NCBI GenBank assembly: GCA_023301725.1
Contig: JALZUD010000013.1
Span: 62,001 to 126,000, forward strand
Direction of reading: 5' to 3'
From: Granulosicoccus sp.
GTDB lineage: Bacteria; Pseudomonadota; Gammaproteobacteria; Granulosicoccales; Granulosicoccaceae
DNA length: 64,000 nucleotides
Part shown: positions 44,829-52,769 of the stretch, piece after piece
Position numbering within the stretch: the first letter of the stretch is position 1
Layout of the letters: each line of letters begins with the position of its first letter
The notes under the pieces: generated by a model
The model's input: only the letters and a program-made list of their open reading frames with translations
The model's database searches: none
What the model was told of the DNA's origin: nothing
Made by a program: the position numbers and the translations under genes

Positions 44829-46167
44829 CGCGCTGCATATAGGCTTCGATGTCGTCCGCTTGTTTTGGAACATCACCAGTTATGATGTTGCAGCCGCTTT
44901 TTGTGACAACCACATCGTCTTCAATACGCACCCCGATATTACGGAATTCTTTGGGTATTTTTCTGGAATTTCCTAAATACAAGCCAGGCTCTACCGTGAT
45001 CACCATACCCGGCTCCAGCACACGCCAGTCACCGTTAACCTTGTAGTCCCCCACATCATGCACATCCATACCCAGCCAATGCCCAGTCTTGTGCATATAG
45101 AACGGTTTATAAGCTTCACTTTTCATCAATTGAGGCAGTGTGCCTTTGAGCACACCTATATCACGTAGCCCACGAGTGAGTACTTTTACAGCGGCCATAT
45201 GTGGCTCGTTCCAATGATTGCCAGGCCGTGTTTTTTCTATTGCCGCCAACTGGGCTTCAAGCACAATGTCGTATACCGTACGCTGAGCTTTGCTGAATTT
45301 CCCACTGGCAGGTATGGTGCGCGTGATGTCACCTGCGTAGTAGTTAAGTTCGGCGCCAGAATCAATGAGCACCAGATCACCCTTATTAATGACATCGTTA
45401 TTTTCTGTGTAATGTAAAATACAACCATTAGCCCCACTACCTACAATGGGTAAAAATGCATGGTCCGCGCCCTGAGATTTGTATTGGGCAATTAACGTTG
45501 CTTCAACTTCGTGCTCAACCATTCCAGGCTTAATCGTGCGCATGACTCGACAATGAGCGGCTGCACTGAGTTTTGCAGCAGCCTCCATCAAATTGATCTC
45601 TGCGCGGCTCTTGAACAGGCGCATTTCGTGTAGATGAAATTCTAAGGAAATGAAACTGTCAGGATCACCCCCATCTCGGCTACGACTCGATCGGGCTGTG
45701 TTAAGCCAACCCAGAACCTGAGCATCAAAGTGTTGGTCCCTACCCAGTGTGTGATAGACCGATTGCTTGTTCTCAAGCAAGCCCGGCAAAATATCGTCCA
45801 GATCACCTATTGGAAACGCATCATCAGCGCCTAGCGCCAACGGCGCATCCTCCACACCCAATCGACGCCCTTGCCAGGTTTCTTTTAACTCATCGCGCTC
45901 GCGACAAAACATGATGTACTGGCCAGCCTTACGGCCCGGGATGAGTACCAACAGCGCATCAGGCTCATCAAAGCCTGTGAGATACAACATGTTGCTGTCA
46001 GCTCGGTAGGCATAGTCGGTGTCGCGACTGCGCAAGCACGGCTTAGCGGCGGGGATCAGGGCAATGGAGTGATCGCCCATGATGCGCATCAAAGCGCGGC
46101 GGCGGCGCTTGAATTCTGCCGACTGTACCTTGGAAAAACGCTCAGTTCTACTTTTCCCCTTGCTCAT
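44821..46167 (-). CDS. pepP: Xaa-Pro aminopeptidase (PepP)
   Basis: A 448-residue dimanganese aminopeptidase that removes N-terminal residues before proline. It has the N-terminal creatinase-like domain and the pita-bread metal site: LIDSGAELNYYAGDITRT (two Asp), GHWLGMDVHD (His), TVEPGLYL (Glu) and GVRIEDDVVV (Glu). The ATG at 46167 is preferred over the frame's first codon at 46206: it forms an ATGA overlap with ygfB. Confidence 0.93.
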   Translation of the reverse strand: MSKGKSRTERFSKVQSAEFKRRRRALMRIMGDHSIALIPAAKPCLRSRDTDYAYRADSNMLYLTGFDEPDALLVLIPGRKAGQYIMFCRERDELKETWQGRRLGVEDAPLALGADDAFPIGDLDDILPGLLENKQSVYHTLGRDQHFDAQVLGWLNTARSSRSRDGGDPDSFISLEFHLHEMRLFKSRAEINLMEAAAKLSAAAHCRVMRTIKPGMVEHEVEATLIAQYKSQGADHAFLPIVGSGANGCILHYTENNDVINKGDLVLIDSGAELNYYAGDITRTIPASGKFSKAQRTVYDIVLEAQLAAIEKTRPGNHWNEPHMAAVKVLTRGLRDIGVLKGTLPQLMKSEAYKPFYMHKTGHWLGMDVHDVGDYKVNGDWRVLEPGMVITVEPGLYLGNSRKIPKEFRNIGVRIEDDVVVTKSGCNIITGDVPKQADDIEAYMQRDE

Positions 46168-46757
46168 GAAAGACTCCCCTGCGCAGCCTTCGTCGTAGGC
46201 CGACATTCCTCCAGAACTAGCAATACGCCAACACGCACGAATTCCAGAAGCTCAACATAGACATTTTCTTGTACCTCCAACGTCGGGCTCTCTCCCTCGT
46301 CATCTGCCTCACCCACTGGATCAGCGGCATCAATGGCCTGAAAATCCTCAATAATCTCACGCGAATCGTCCGGCAATGTGCGATTTCCTTGCTGCGCAAT
46401 AGCCAGACCTATGCCGTAGGTGAATCCTGCGCAAAAATCACCCAGAGCGCGCACTCGAACACCCACCGGGGTTTCATCGTCGGGCAGAGCAGGCATAAAT
46501 TCCAGATCTGTATCGTTCAGGGATGACAGCGTCTGGCCAAACCAGTCATCCATGGTCTTTAGCTGTGATGCCATGGGTGCGATATCTGCGGCTGCAAGCG
46601 AGGCCGCATCTAGTAATTCTGTGAACCAGTGGGTTTTCGCGGCAGTGCTGGTCTGGGCACACAATAGCCCGCAGCACAGCCCATGGACCTCGGATACCGA
46701 CAGTGGCACATTTAATTGTGACAGCGCGCTGTCTAGATTCTGTAGGGAGAGATTCAC
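46164..46757 (-). CDS. ygfB: UPF0149/YgfB-family protein
   Basis: A YgfB-type helical protein with the family signature VSEVHGLCCGLLCA and the later DFCAGFTYGIGLA. The frame stays open to 46937, but the upstream 60 codons overlap the divergent TIGR02449-like gene region and do not resemble the family. The GTG at 46757 gives about 197 residues, close to E. coli YgfB (192). It is first in the ygfB-pepP-ubiH operon. The molecular function is not well established; a Pseudomonas homologue is linked to antibiotic-resistance regulation. Confidence 0.85.
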   Translation of the reverse strand: MNLSLQNLDSALSQLNVPLSVSEVHGLCCGLLCAQTSTAAKTHWFTELLDAASLAAADIAPMASQLKTMDDWFGQTLSSLNDTDLEFMPALPDDETPVGVRVRALGDFCAGFTYGIGLAIAQQGNRTLPDDSREIIEDFQAIDAADPVGEADDEGESPTLEVQENVYVELLEFVRVGVLLVLEECRPTTKAAQGSLS

Positions 46758-46860
46758 AAAGATTTGGCTAATGACCCGAGTCGGGTTACGAGTATACAAT
46801 GGGCCGACTGGGGTGCGCACTGCACGAGCAACCTCAGGCCACTCACCGAGGATATTGACC

Positions 46861-47082
46861 ATGAGCAGCACGATGCTCCAAGATGAATTTAATCGTCTGG
46901 AAAACCGCATGCAGGATCTGATCAGCCTGTGCTCCAAACTTCATCTGGAAAACACGTCTTTAAAGACCCAGCAAGGATCTTTGGTTGAAGAACGAGCCAA
47001 TCTCATTAAAAAGAACGAGCTTGCCAGAAGCAAGGTTGAAAAAATGATTGACCGCCTGAAATCACTGGAGTCCAATCAATGA
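46861..47082 (+). CDS. Small coiled-coil protein, TIGR02449-like
   Basis: A 73-residue, fully helical coiled coil with regular heptads (FNRLENRMQDLISLCSKL, then LVEERANLIKKN). Such a gene commonly sits between ygfB and zapA in gammaproteobacteria, and ZapB-like proteins have the same build, so a division-related role is possible. The frame is open far upstream, but the ATG at 46861 starts the conserved part. It overlaps zapA by ATGA. Confidence 0.78.
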   Translation: MSSTMLQDEFNRLENRMQDLISLCSKLHLENTSLKTQQGSLVEERANLIKKNELARSKVEKMIDRLKSLESNQ

Positions 47083-47447
47083 GCGACAAAGAACTCACAA
47101 ACGATGGCAACGACCTAGGCAGTGCCAAACCCGCTCGATTACGCATTCTCGATAAAGAAGTGCAAATTGCCTGTAAACCAGGTGAAGAGGACGACCTGAT
47201 GCAGGCGGCCGCGTACATTGATAAGTCCATGCGCGATTTACGCAAACGCAACACAACGTCGAGTATTGAAAAAATAGCGATTGTCACGGCTATTAATACT
47301 GCGCATGCGCTATTAAAGTCGCGATCACAAGAGACATTGGACGACACCGTACTGGAACGTGTTAGCGCAATCAACGACAAGCTGGACCAGATGCTGTCCA
47401 ACTCTGAAGTAGATAACGCTTCAGGAAGCACCTCAGGTAGCTCTTAA
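47079..47447 (+). CDS. zapA: Cell division protein ZapA
   Basis: A 122-residue ZapA that bundles FtsZ filaments at the Z ring. The N-terminal beta portion (ARLRILDKEVQIACKPGEEDDLMQAAAYID) and long C-terminal helix are typical; a Ser/Gly-rich tail is extra. It is coupled to the small coiled-coil gene, and the 6S RNA gene follows, as in E. coli and Pseudomonas. Confidence 0.92.
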   Translation: MSDKELTNDGNDLGSAKPARLRILDKEVQIACKPGEEDDLMQAAAYIDKSMRDLRKRNTTSSIEKIAIVTAINTAHALLKSRSQETLDDTVLERVSAINDKLDQMLSNSEVDNASGSTSGSS

Positions 47448-47762
47448 TTTAACGCGAGTTTCCATAGACAGAACAGCAGCAGCCCCGATTAACACGACAC
47501 TACGATCTTGTATATCCATGACTATAACTCCTCGTTCAAACACGTTGTTGACGCTATGTGAGTACTATCGTCCTGGAACCTTTAGCCAAACTTAAGATCT
47601 GGCAATAGCTGCGTGAACTGTGTTTGTTTTTAAGAGGAATGGCGGTAATTCGCGCGCAGGTAACGTAGTGAGGACTAAGTCCGCTTTGGCGCTCAGTGTG
47701 ATAACGGTAAGAGTCGGCTCAACCCGTATCGCCAACGGTCTAGTTCATGCTAGTCTGAGCTT
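47448..47762. other. Spacer between zapA and the 6S RNA gene
   Basis: About 315 bases with no supported gene. A TAGTCT at 47751-47756 stands at the right distance to be the -10 element for the 6S RNA, but no good -35 is seen. A 93-codon frame across this region and the 6S gene is not credible. Confidence 0.4.
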
Positions 47763-47950
47763 GTATCTTCTGCGGTGTTTGTTATTCGGCTGGGTATATC
47801 CCTTGAGCCTAATTTCTCACCCCGGGGCTGGTTTGGTCACTGTTGTTGTGCATGTCCGTTACGGCGGAAAGCCTGATACGGTTCCAACCGGCCCCACCTG
47901 AACCGATTGGTTCAAGGTAGCACACCAAAAACGGCTCTCGTGGTTGATAC
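47763..47950 (+). ncRNA. ssrS: 6S RNA (SsrS)
   Basis: Regulator that binds the sigma-70 RNA polymerase holoenzyme by mimicking an open promoter. The conserved bubble strand CCTTGAGCCTAATTT starts at 47801 (E. coli has CCTGAGCCGATATTT). The opposite strand has the small hairpin TGAACC-GATT-GGTTCA at 47899-47914, like E. coli TTGAACC/GGTTCAA. Between them GGGGCTGGTTTGG (47824 on) pairs with CCAACCGGCCCC (47884 on). GTATC and GATAC at the proposed ends can close the helix. Length about 188, near the E. coli 183. Placement after zapA is the classic synteny. Ends are approximate. Confidence 0.87.
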
Positions 47951-48015
47951 ACTTTCTACATTGGTTACATTATTTTGCGCTCAGTTTTCAAGCTAGATAC
48001 CTAGAAACAACGAGC

Positions 48016-49467
48016 TCAATCCACCAATTCAGTATTCCTAACAGACTCACGCGTTTGACTGGCCAGCGCAAACAACGCCATATCGTAGTCCATCGAATCG
48101 CCACACCAAGACCAAGGCTCATTCAGTGTCACAGGCAAGTTTTTACCAACGCCCGCTTTCAAATGTTTAAGCTCACTGCCATCAGGGCGCCTGAACAACA
48201 ATTCACCATCAGCCAAACGCTCCACCGAATACTGCCCTTCATGCAGCAGTGTGTGATGGTGATGGCACACTTTGACAAGATTCCATAACGATGTCTCTCC
48301 GTCGTTTGCCCAGTGCTGTATGTGGTGAGCATCCAGATGCTTGTGGCAATCACAACCAGGGAATACGCAGCAACTATCTCTGATATCCAGAGCTCGTTTA
48401 ATCGCGGTAGGAATAGCGCGACTGCTTCGACCGATACTTAAAGGCTCGCCTTTGCTGGTCAGCGCTGTAACAACTTTGCAACTGCAGCTTAATCTGCGTG
48501 CCGTTTCTACCGGAATGCCCACTTGATTATCAATATAACAATCAGGATTTCCATCGTTCTTTTCAAATACCTGCTTTGCCAATACGTTGCTATCCACATG
48601 CAGCACCACTTGATATCGATCATCGGTGCATGAAGCTACCTTGGAATCTTTTAGCAATGCTTCAGCCATGAGCGCTAATGCGTCTGCACGGCGCCTTGTT
48701 TGCTGCTTATTATTAAGTTGGTGCTTCTCTTCTTCGCTTAACTGATCGCTAGCGTCGGCACGCTCTAAAGCATGACTGCCACTGTTAATTGATGGCTCAG
48801 CCTGCTTAATAGCATCAACCGCAGCATCCATTGCCTTAATCACTAACGCACCTTGCTCAGCACTGAGTCGAGCGCGAATAATTAAACATCCGTGCTCATC
48901 CCAAAAATGCGAAAGCTGCCGATAGTCCTTGTTGTGCATAGCTCCTTGATTCTCTGCGTCAAACCGCTCTGCATCCGATAAATCAGCTTGATTTATATCT
49001 TCATCTGAGCCGAACATCGGTTGCTGATAATCGACCATTGGCTGCCCAGCACTATCAAATTGCCGACGATAAAGCCGAACCGTTTTGTCTAATTGGCTTG
49101 CCGTTCCGTGCTTTGCATAAGACAACAAGCAATCCTCATTGTGCACACTACCCACTCTGGTGATGGCGCGCGCTTTGGAATAGCTAAGCTCGCCGCTGGC
49201 AAACGCCTTGCTGACATTGGGCAAGTGCGCCAACGCATGGCCAACTCTCACCTTTTCGCGAGCCGCTACCAACGATATGCCGCACTTCCAGTTCAACCAA
49301 TGGGCGCAGGAGCGTACACCCTCATCTCCCCAACCCCGTCGCCTATCAAACTCGGCAACCATGACTAACTGTTTGTACGTTGCTGCATTAAGGTCCGCAC
49401 ACAAGCCAGTGATAGAGGCTTCTAGCTCAGAGGTGGAAATGTCGGCAAAATCAGGCAATGCTTCCAT
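48016..49467 (-). CDS. DUF222 / HNH endonuclease-domain protein
   Basis: A 483-residue protein. The N-terminal two-thirds is DUF222-like (AEFDRRRGWGDEGVRSCAHWL, REKVRVGHALAHLP, KARAITRV). The C-terminal HNH nuclease has the metal-binding CVFPGCDCHKHLDAHHIQHW, then LWNLVKVCHHHHTLLHEG. Such genes are common, often repeated and mobile-looking in actinobacteria and some proteobacteria; function is unproven. It sits on the opposite strand between the 6S RNA gene and fau, where many relatives have nothing. A perfect LexA box covers its promoter, so induction by DNA damage is expected. Confidence 0.85.
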   Translation of the reverse strand: MEALPDFADISTSELEASITGLCADLNAATYKQLVMVAEFDRRRGWGDEGVRSCAHWLNWKCGISLVAAREKVRVGHALAHLPNVSKAFASGELSYSKARAITRVGSVHNEDCLLSYAKHGTASQLDKTVRLYRRQFDSAGQPMVDYQQPMFGSDEDINQADLSDAERFDAENQGAMHNKDYRQLSHFWDEHGCLIIRARLSAEQGALVIKAMDAAVDAIKQAEPSINSGSHALERADASDQLSEEEKHQLNNKQQTRRRADALALMAEALLKDSKVASCTDDRYQVVLHVDSNVLAKQVFEKNDGNPDCYIDNQVGIPVETARRLSCSCKVVTALTSKGEPLSIGRSSRAIPTAIKRALDIRDSCCVFPGCDCHKHLDAHHIQHWANDGETSLWNLVKVCHHHHTLLHEGQYSVERLADGELLFRRPDGSELKHLKAGVGKNLPVTLNEPWSWCGDSMDYDMALFALASQTRESVRNTELVD

Positions 49468-49541
49468 GCTGATTACTCATTTTCGGGTTACTTCATATTG
49501 CTTGAGACTGTGTTACTAGTCAAGTAAACTAGAGCATTTAA

Positions 49542-49566
49542 CTGTATTTATATACAGCCTATTATA
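49542..49566 (-). promoter_or_regulatory. LexA (SOS) box overlapping the promoter of the HNH gene
   Basis: CTGTATTTATATACAG at 49542-49557 is a perfect CTGT-N8-ACAG site with the AT alternation of strong E. coli SOS boxes. A perfect TATAAT (-10) reads leftward at 49566-49561, so LexA would cover the transcription start of the HNH gene, whose ATG is about 75 bases further on. A half-site ACAG at 49568-49571 lies alongside. Confidence 0.8.
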
Positions 49567-49648
49567 TACAGTTATTTACATACAACTACAATACGATAAG
49601 AAGCTATAAAACCGTTAGTCTCCAATCCTGAATAAGCGAAGAACAATA

Positions 49649-49730
49649 CGCTCCCGCAGGAGCGTTTAACAGATGATTTAACATGCTGAAGCACCATACA
49701 TTCATCGAGATAACACTCCCGCGGGAGCGT
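49649..49730. repeat. Two GC-rich palindromes sharing a 15-base motif
   Basis: CTCCCGCAGGAGCGT (49651-49665) and CTCCCGCGGGAGCGT (49716-49730) match at 14 of 15 bases, 65 bases apart. Each is a hairpin: CGCTCC/GGAGCG at 49649-49664 and the 12-base palindrome CTCCCGCGGGAG at 49716-49727. They lie in the gap between the HNH gene and fau and could be repeat-element units or paired operators. The remainder of 49468-49854 shows only the HNH promoter. Confidence 0.6.
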
Positions 49731-49854
49731 GTTTGAAAAGCTCAGGAGCATAAAACAACGGGCTTTTTTAAAAAGAAGAACTGGACTGCCACTATCCTTA
49801 TGAACTAAGCTTCAGCGTCTGACAAAACAGGTAACAAAACCGTGCAACAGAACT

Positions 49855-50454
49855 GTGAAATCTGATCAACTCCGCAATGCCCTTCGCAGCACTCTGCGCA
49901 AAGCCCGTCAAAATCTGACGAGCGATCAGGTAGCTGCGCACTCGGCAAGCATCTGCAAACAAGCCGAACTGTTGCTCGGTAAAACAGACGCCAGACACAT
50001 AGCCGGCTATTACGCATTTGGCAACGAGGTTGATTTATCGCCACTTATGGCGGGTTTTGAAAAACAGCAAAAATCAGGCTACGTACCCATCGTGCTGCCA
50101 GAGTATCAAATGCGGTTCGCAGCGGTAAATTCGCAAACACAAACCCATCTGAATGGTTACGGCATCAAAGAGCCGCTAGTAGACAAAGCCGCTCTTGTGG
50201 ACGCCTCATCGCTAGATGCTGCCCTAGTGCCGCTAGTGGGCTTTGATGAGCAGTGCAATCGCATGGGCATGGGTGGCGGATACTACGACCGCTGCTTTGC
50301 GCACAGACGAAATAAAAGCTCACAGAAACCTGTGCTTATTGGCGTGGCCTACGAGATACAAGGCGCTACCAATGTGCACACTGAAGACTGGGATATCCCT
50401 TTGGACTACATTATCACCGAGCGTCGAATCATTCAGCGCAAGAACAACTCATAA
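49855..50454 (+). CDS. fau: 5-formyltetrahydrofolate cyclo-ligase
   Basis: ATP-dependent enzyme converting 5-formyl-THF to 5,10-methenyl-THF; E. coli homologue is YgfA/Fau. The 199 residues include LRNALRSTLRKARQNL at the start and the signature LVGFDEQCNRMGMGGGYYDR. Start is a GTG at 49855. It is the normal downstream neighbour of 6S RNA but is separated from it here by the HNH gene. Its 3' end overlaps the convergent ilvA by 22 bases. Confidence 0.92.
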   Translation: MKSDQLRNALRSTLRKARQNLTSDQVAAHSASICKQAELLLGKTDARHIAGYYAFGNEVDLSPLMAGFEKQQKSGYVPIVLPEYQMRFAAVNSQTQTHLNGYGIKEPLVDKAALVDASSLDAALVPLVGFDEQCNRMGMGGGYYDRCFAHRRNKSSQKPVLIGVAYEIQGATNVHTEDWDIPLDYIITERRIIQRKNNS

Positions 50455-51953
50455 GCACGGTTGGCTGATTCTTCTTCAGCCTTGTAACCCAGATTGTCGA
50501 TGAAGTCTTTCATCTGCTGCTCTTCACCTTCAGGCAAAGTCATGCCAACCAATACACGTGCATAGGCCGCACCATGATTGCGATAGTGAAATAGCGTGAT
50601 GTTCCAACGTTTACCCATAGCGGCAAGAAACTTTGGCAGTGCACCTGGGCGCTCGGGAAAAACGAAACGATATAGTCGCTCGCGAGGTACATCTGTGCGG
50701 CCACCCACCATATGCCGTAAATGCAATTTGGCTGTGTCGTTATGAGTCATATCCAGCACAGAATAACCAGCCTGTTCAAGTGCGCCAATAAGCGCTTCGC
50801 GCTCCTCTTCTCCACCACTTAACTGCACACCAGCAAACACTTGGGCTTCTTGATTGTCACTGAATCGATAGTTGAATTCTGTAACAGCGCGATTACCCAG
50901 CGTAGTGCAAAATCGTAAAAAACTGCCCGGCTCATCTGGGATGGTGACGGCTAATAGAGCCTCACGACCTTCACCGATATCGACACGCTCGGCTACATGG
51001 CGCAGGCGATCAAAGTTGATGTTAGCGCCACTGTTAACGGCAATCATGGTTTGACCATTGATCTGACGCTCACGCACATAGCGCTTCATACCAGCCACAG
51101 CCAAGGCCCCTGCAGGCTCAGTTAAGGTCCGTGTCTCGTTAAAAATATCTTTTATCGCAGCTGACATCTCATCAACACTGACAAGAATCACTTCATCGAG
51201 AAACTCACGACAAACTTCAAAACAGTGCTCGCCCACTTGCCTTACAGCCACGCCGTCGGCAAACAGACCAACCTCTGGCAGTGTGATGCGTTCATCTGCC
51301 GCTAAGGCATCGTGCATGGAGGCAGCGTCTATGGGCTCAACACCCACAATTCGGACTTCAGGACGCAAGTATTTCATGTAGGCGCTCACACCAGAAGCAA
51401 GCCCACCGCCACCCACAGGCACAAAAACAACATCGAGTTTTTCCGGGTGCTGACGACACAGTTCCACGCCAACTGTACCTTGTCCTGCGATGGTATCGGG
51501 ATGATCGAAGGGGTGAATGAAAGGAAAATCGCGTTGCTCACCAACCTCAAACGCGTGCGCCAAAGCAGCAGCAAAATCATCTCCGTACAGGATCACTTCA
51601 CCGCCCAGTTCTCTCACCGCTTCGACCTTGATACCAGGCGTGGTTTGTGGCATGACGATAACTGCGTTGAGGCCCAGCTTCTTTGCTCCCAGAGCAACTC
51701 CTTGCGCATGATTTCCAGCCGACGCCGTTACCACGCCAGGGACGGTTTTCTCCTGCATCAGCTTGAACATACGATTGAACGCACCACGACATTTGAACGA
51801 GAAAATACTCTGTTCATCTTCGCGTTTGAGCAGTACCTTATTGTTCAGGCGACGTGATAACTGAGGGGCTTCATGTAAACGCGTCTCCTCCGACACATCG
51901 TAAACACGGGCCGACAGGATGCGTTTGATATAATCATCGTGCAACGGGCTCAT
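50433..51953 (-). CDS. ilvA: Threonine ammonia-lyase, biosynthetic (IlvA)
   Basis: First enzyme of isoleucine synthesis, threonine to 2-oxobutanoate. About 506 residues: PLP domain with Lys54 in FSFKCRGAFNRM, the glycine loop GGGGLASG, and two ACT-like C-terminal domains for isoleucine/valine control (DEPGSFLRFCTTLGN, ERPGALPKFLAAMG). The frame continues to 52304, but the extra 117 codons run antisense into rpiA and are not IlvA-like; the ATG at 51953 gives the usual length. It diverges from rpiA. Confidence 0.95.
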   Translation of the reverse strand: MSPLHDDYIKRILSARVYDVSEETRLHEAPQLSRRLNNKVLLKREDEQSIFSFKCRGAFNRMFKLMQEKTVPGVVTASAGNHAQGVALGAKKLGLNAVIVMPQTTPGIKVEAVRELGGEVILYGDDFAAALAHAFEVGEQRDFPFIHPFDHPDTIAGQGTVGVELCRQHPEKLDVVFVPVGGGGLASGVSAYMKYLRPEVRIVGVEPIDAASMHDALAADERITLPEVGLFADGVAVRQVGEHCFEVCREFLDEVILVSVDEMSAAIKDIFNETRTLTEPAGALAVAGMKRYVRERQINGQTMIAVNSGANINFDRLRHVAERVDIGEGREALLAVTIPDEPGSFLRFCTTLGNRAVTEFNYRFSDNQEAQVFAGVQLSGGEEEREALIGALEQAGYSVLDMTHNDTAKLHLRHMVGGRTDVPRERLYRFVFPERPGALPKFLAAMGKRWNITLFHYRNHGAAYARVLVGMTLPEGEEQQMKDFIDNLGYKAEEESANRAYELFLR

Positions 51954-52092
51954 CAAATGCTCACGTTTCGGCGTCTGCTTTGGGGTCCACAATGTACCTC
52001 GTTTGATCGCTCTTTGCTTACTGCTTTCCTGAGAGGTAACTGCCAGGACTGTTTTATCACCCTTTTCACTCACTCCGGCACAGACTTTACAC

Positions 52093-52752
52093 ATGCACCC
52101 AGGAAAAAAAGCCGCAGCACTGACTGCACTTAAACACGTTGAAGAAAACAGCCTGCTCGGGGTAGGCACAGGCTCTACGATGAACGTGTTCATTGAGCTG
52201 CTGGCCGCATCAGGCATCAAGCTGGCGGGTTGTGTTGCCAGCTCAAAGGCTACCGCAACACTGCTTGAGAAACACCATTTTGAGGTTATGGATCTCAATG
52301 TCACCGGGCAATTGGAGCTCTACATAGATGGAACAGACGAGGTAAACCCCGCGTTACACCTCATAAAAGGTGGCGGCGGCGCACTGACTCGCGAAAAAAT
52401 CCTCGCAGGTGCTAGTAACAGGTTTATCTGTATTGCTGACAACAGCAAAGAGGTAGATGTGCTCGGGGAATTTCCACTACCCGTAGAAATCATTCCCATG
52501 GCCCGAAGCTTTGTTTCGCGCGAAATTGTCAAATTGGGAGCTGATCCTGAATACCGCGAAGGCCCCCCTACCGATAACGGCAATGTCATTGTAGATTGTT
52601 CAGGATTCAGCATTACAGACCCAGTGGAACTTGAAGCCAGAATCAATGCTATTCCAGGCGTTGTGACGAACGGCTTATTCGCTAGACGTGCTGCAGATTT
52701 ACTGGTTATTGGCCATGACGATGGCGAAGTGTATAGCCGCACTGCGAAGTAG
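52093..52752 (+). CDS. rpiA: Ribose-5-phosphate isomerase A
   Basis: Pentose-phosphate enzyme interconverting ribose 5-phosphate and ribulose 5-phosphate. The 219 residues match E. coli RpiA length. Signatures: VGTGSTMNVFIELL near residue 22, the catalytic segment YIDGTDEVNPALHLIKGGGGALTREKI, and IPGVVTNGLFARRAADLLVIG at the end. It is divergent from ilvA across about 140 bases, which should hold both promoters. Confidence 0.96.
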   Translation: MHPGKKAAALTALKHVEENSLLGVGTGSTMNVFIELLAASGIKLAGCVASSKATATLLEKHHFEVMDLNVTGQLELYIDGTDEVNPALHLIKGGGGALTREKILAGASNRFICIADNSKEVDVLGEFPLPVEIIPMARSFVSREIVKLGADPEYREGPPTDNGNVIVDCSGFSITDPVELEARINAIPGVVTNGLFARRAADLLVIGHDDGEVYSRTAK

Positions 52753-52769
52753 TTGACGAATAATGCGGG

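Noticed and set aside
46420-46860. Long N-terminal extension of the small coiled-coil gene
   Set aside because: The upstream frame is antisense to ygfB and arginine/serine-rich; the conserved coiled coil begins at 46861.
47620-47901. A 93-codon protein across the 6S RNA region
   Set aside because: The sequence is explained by the conserved 6S RNA primary motifs and pairing; the translation has no domain.
51954-52304. IlvA with a 117-residue N-terminal extension
   Set aside because: The extra frame is antisense to the rpiA start and has no IlvA or targeting character; the ATG at 51953 gives the standard enzyme.
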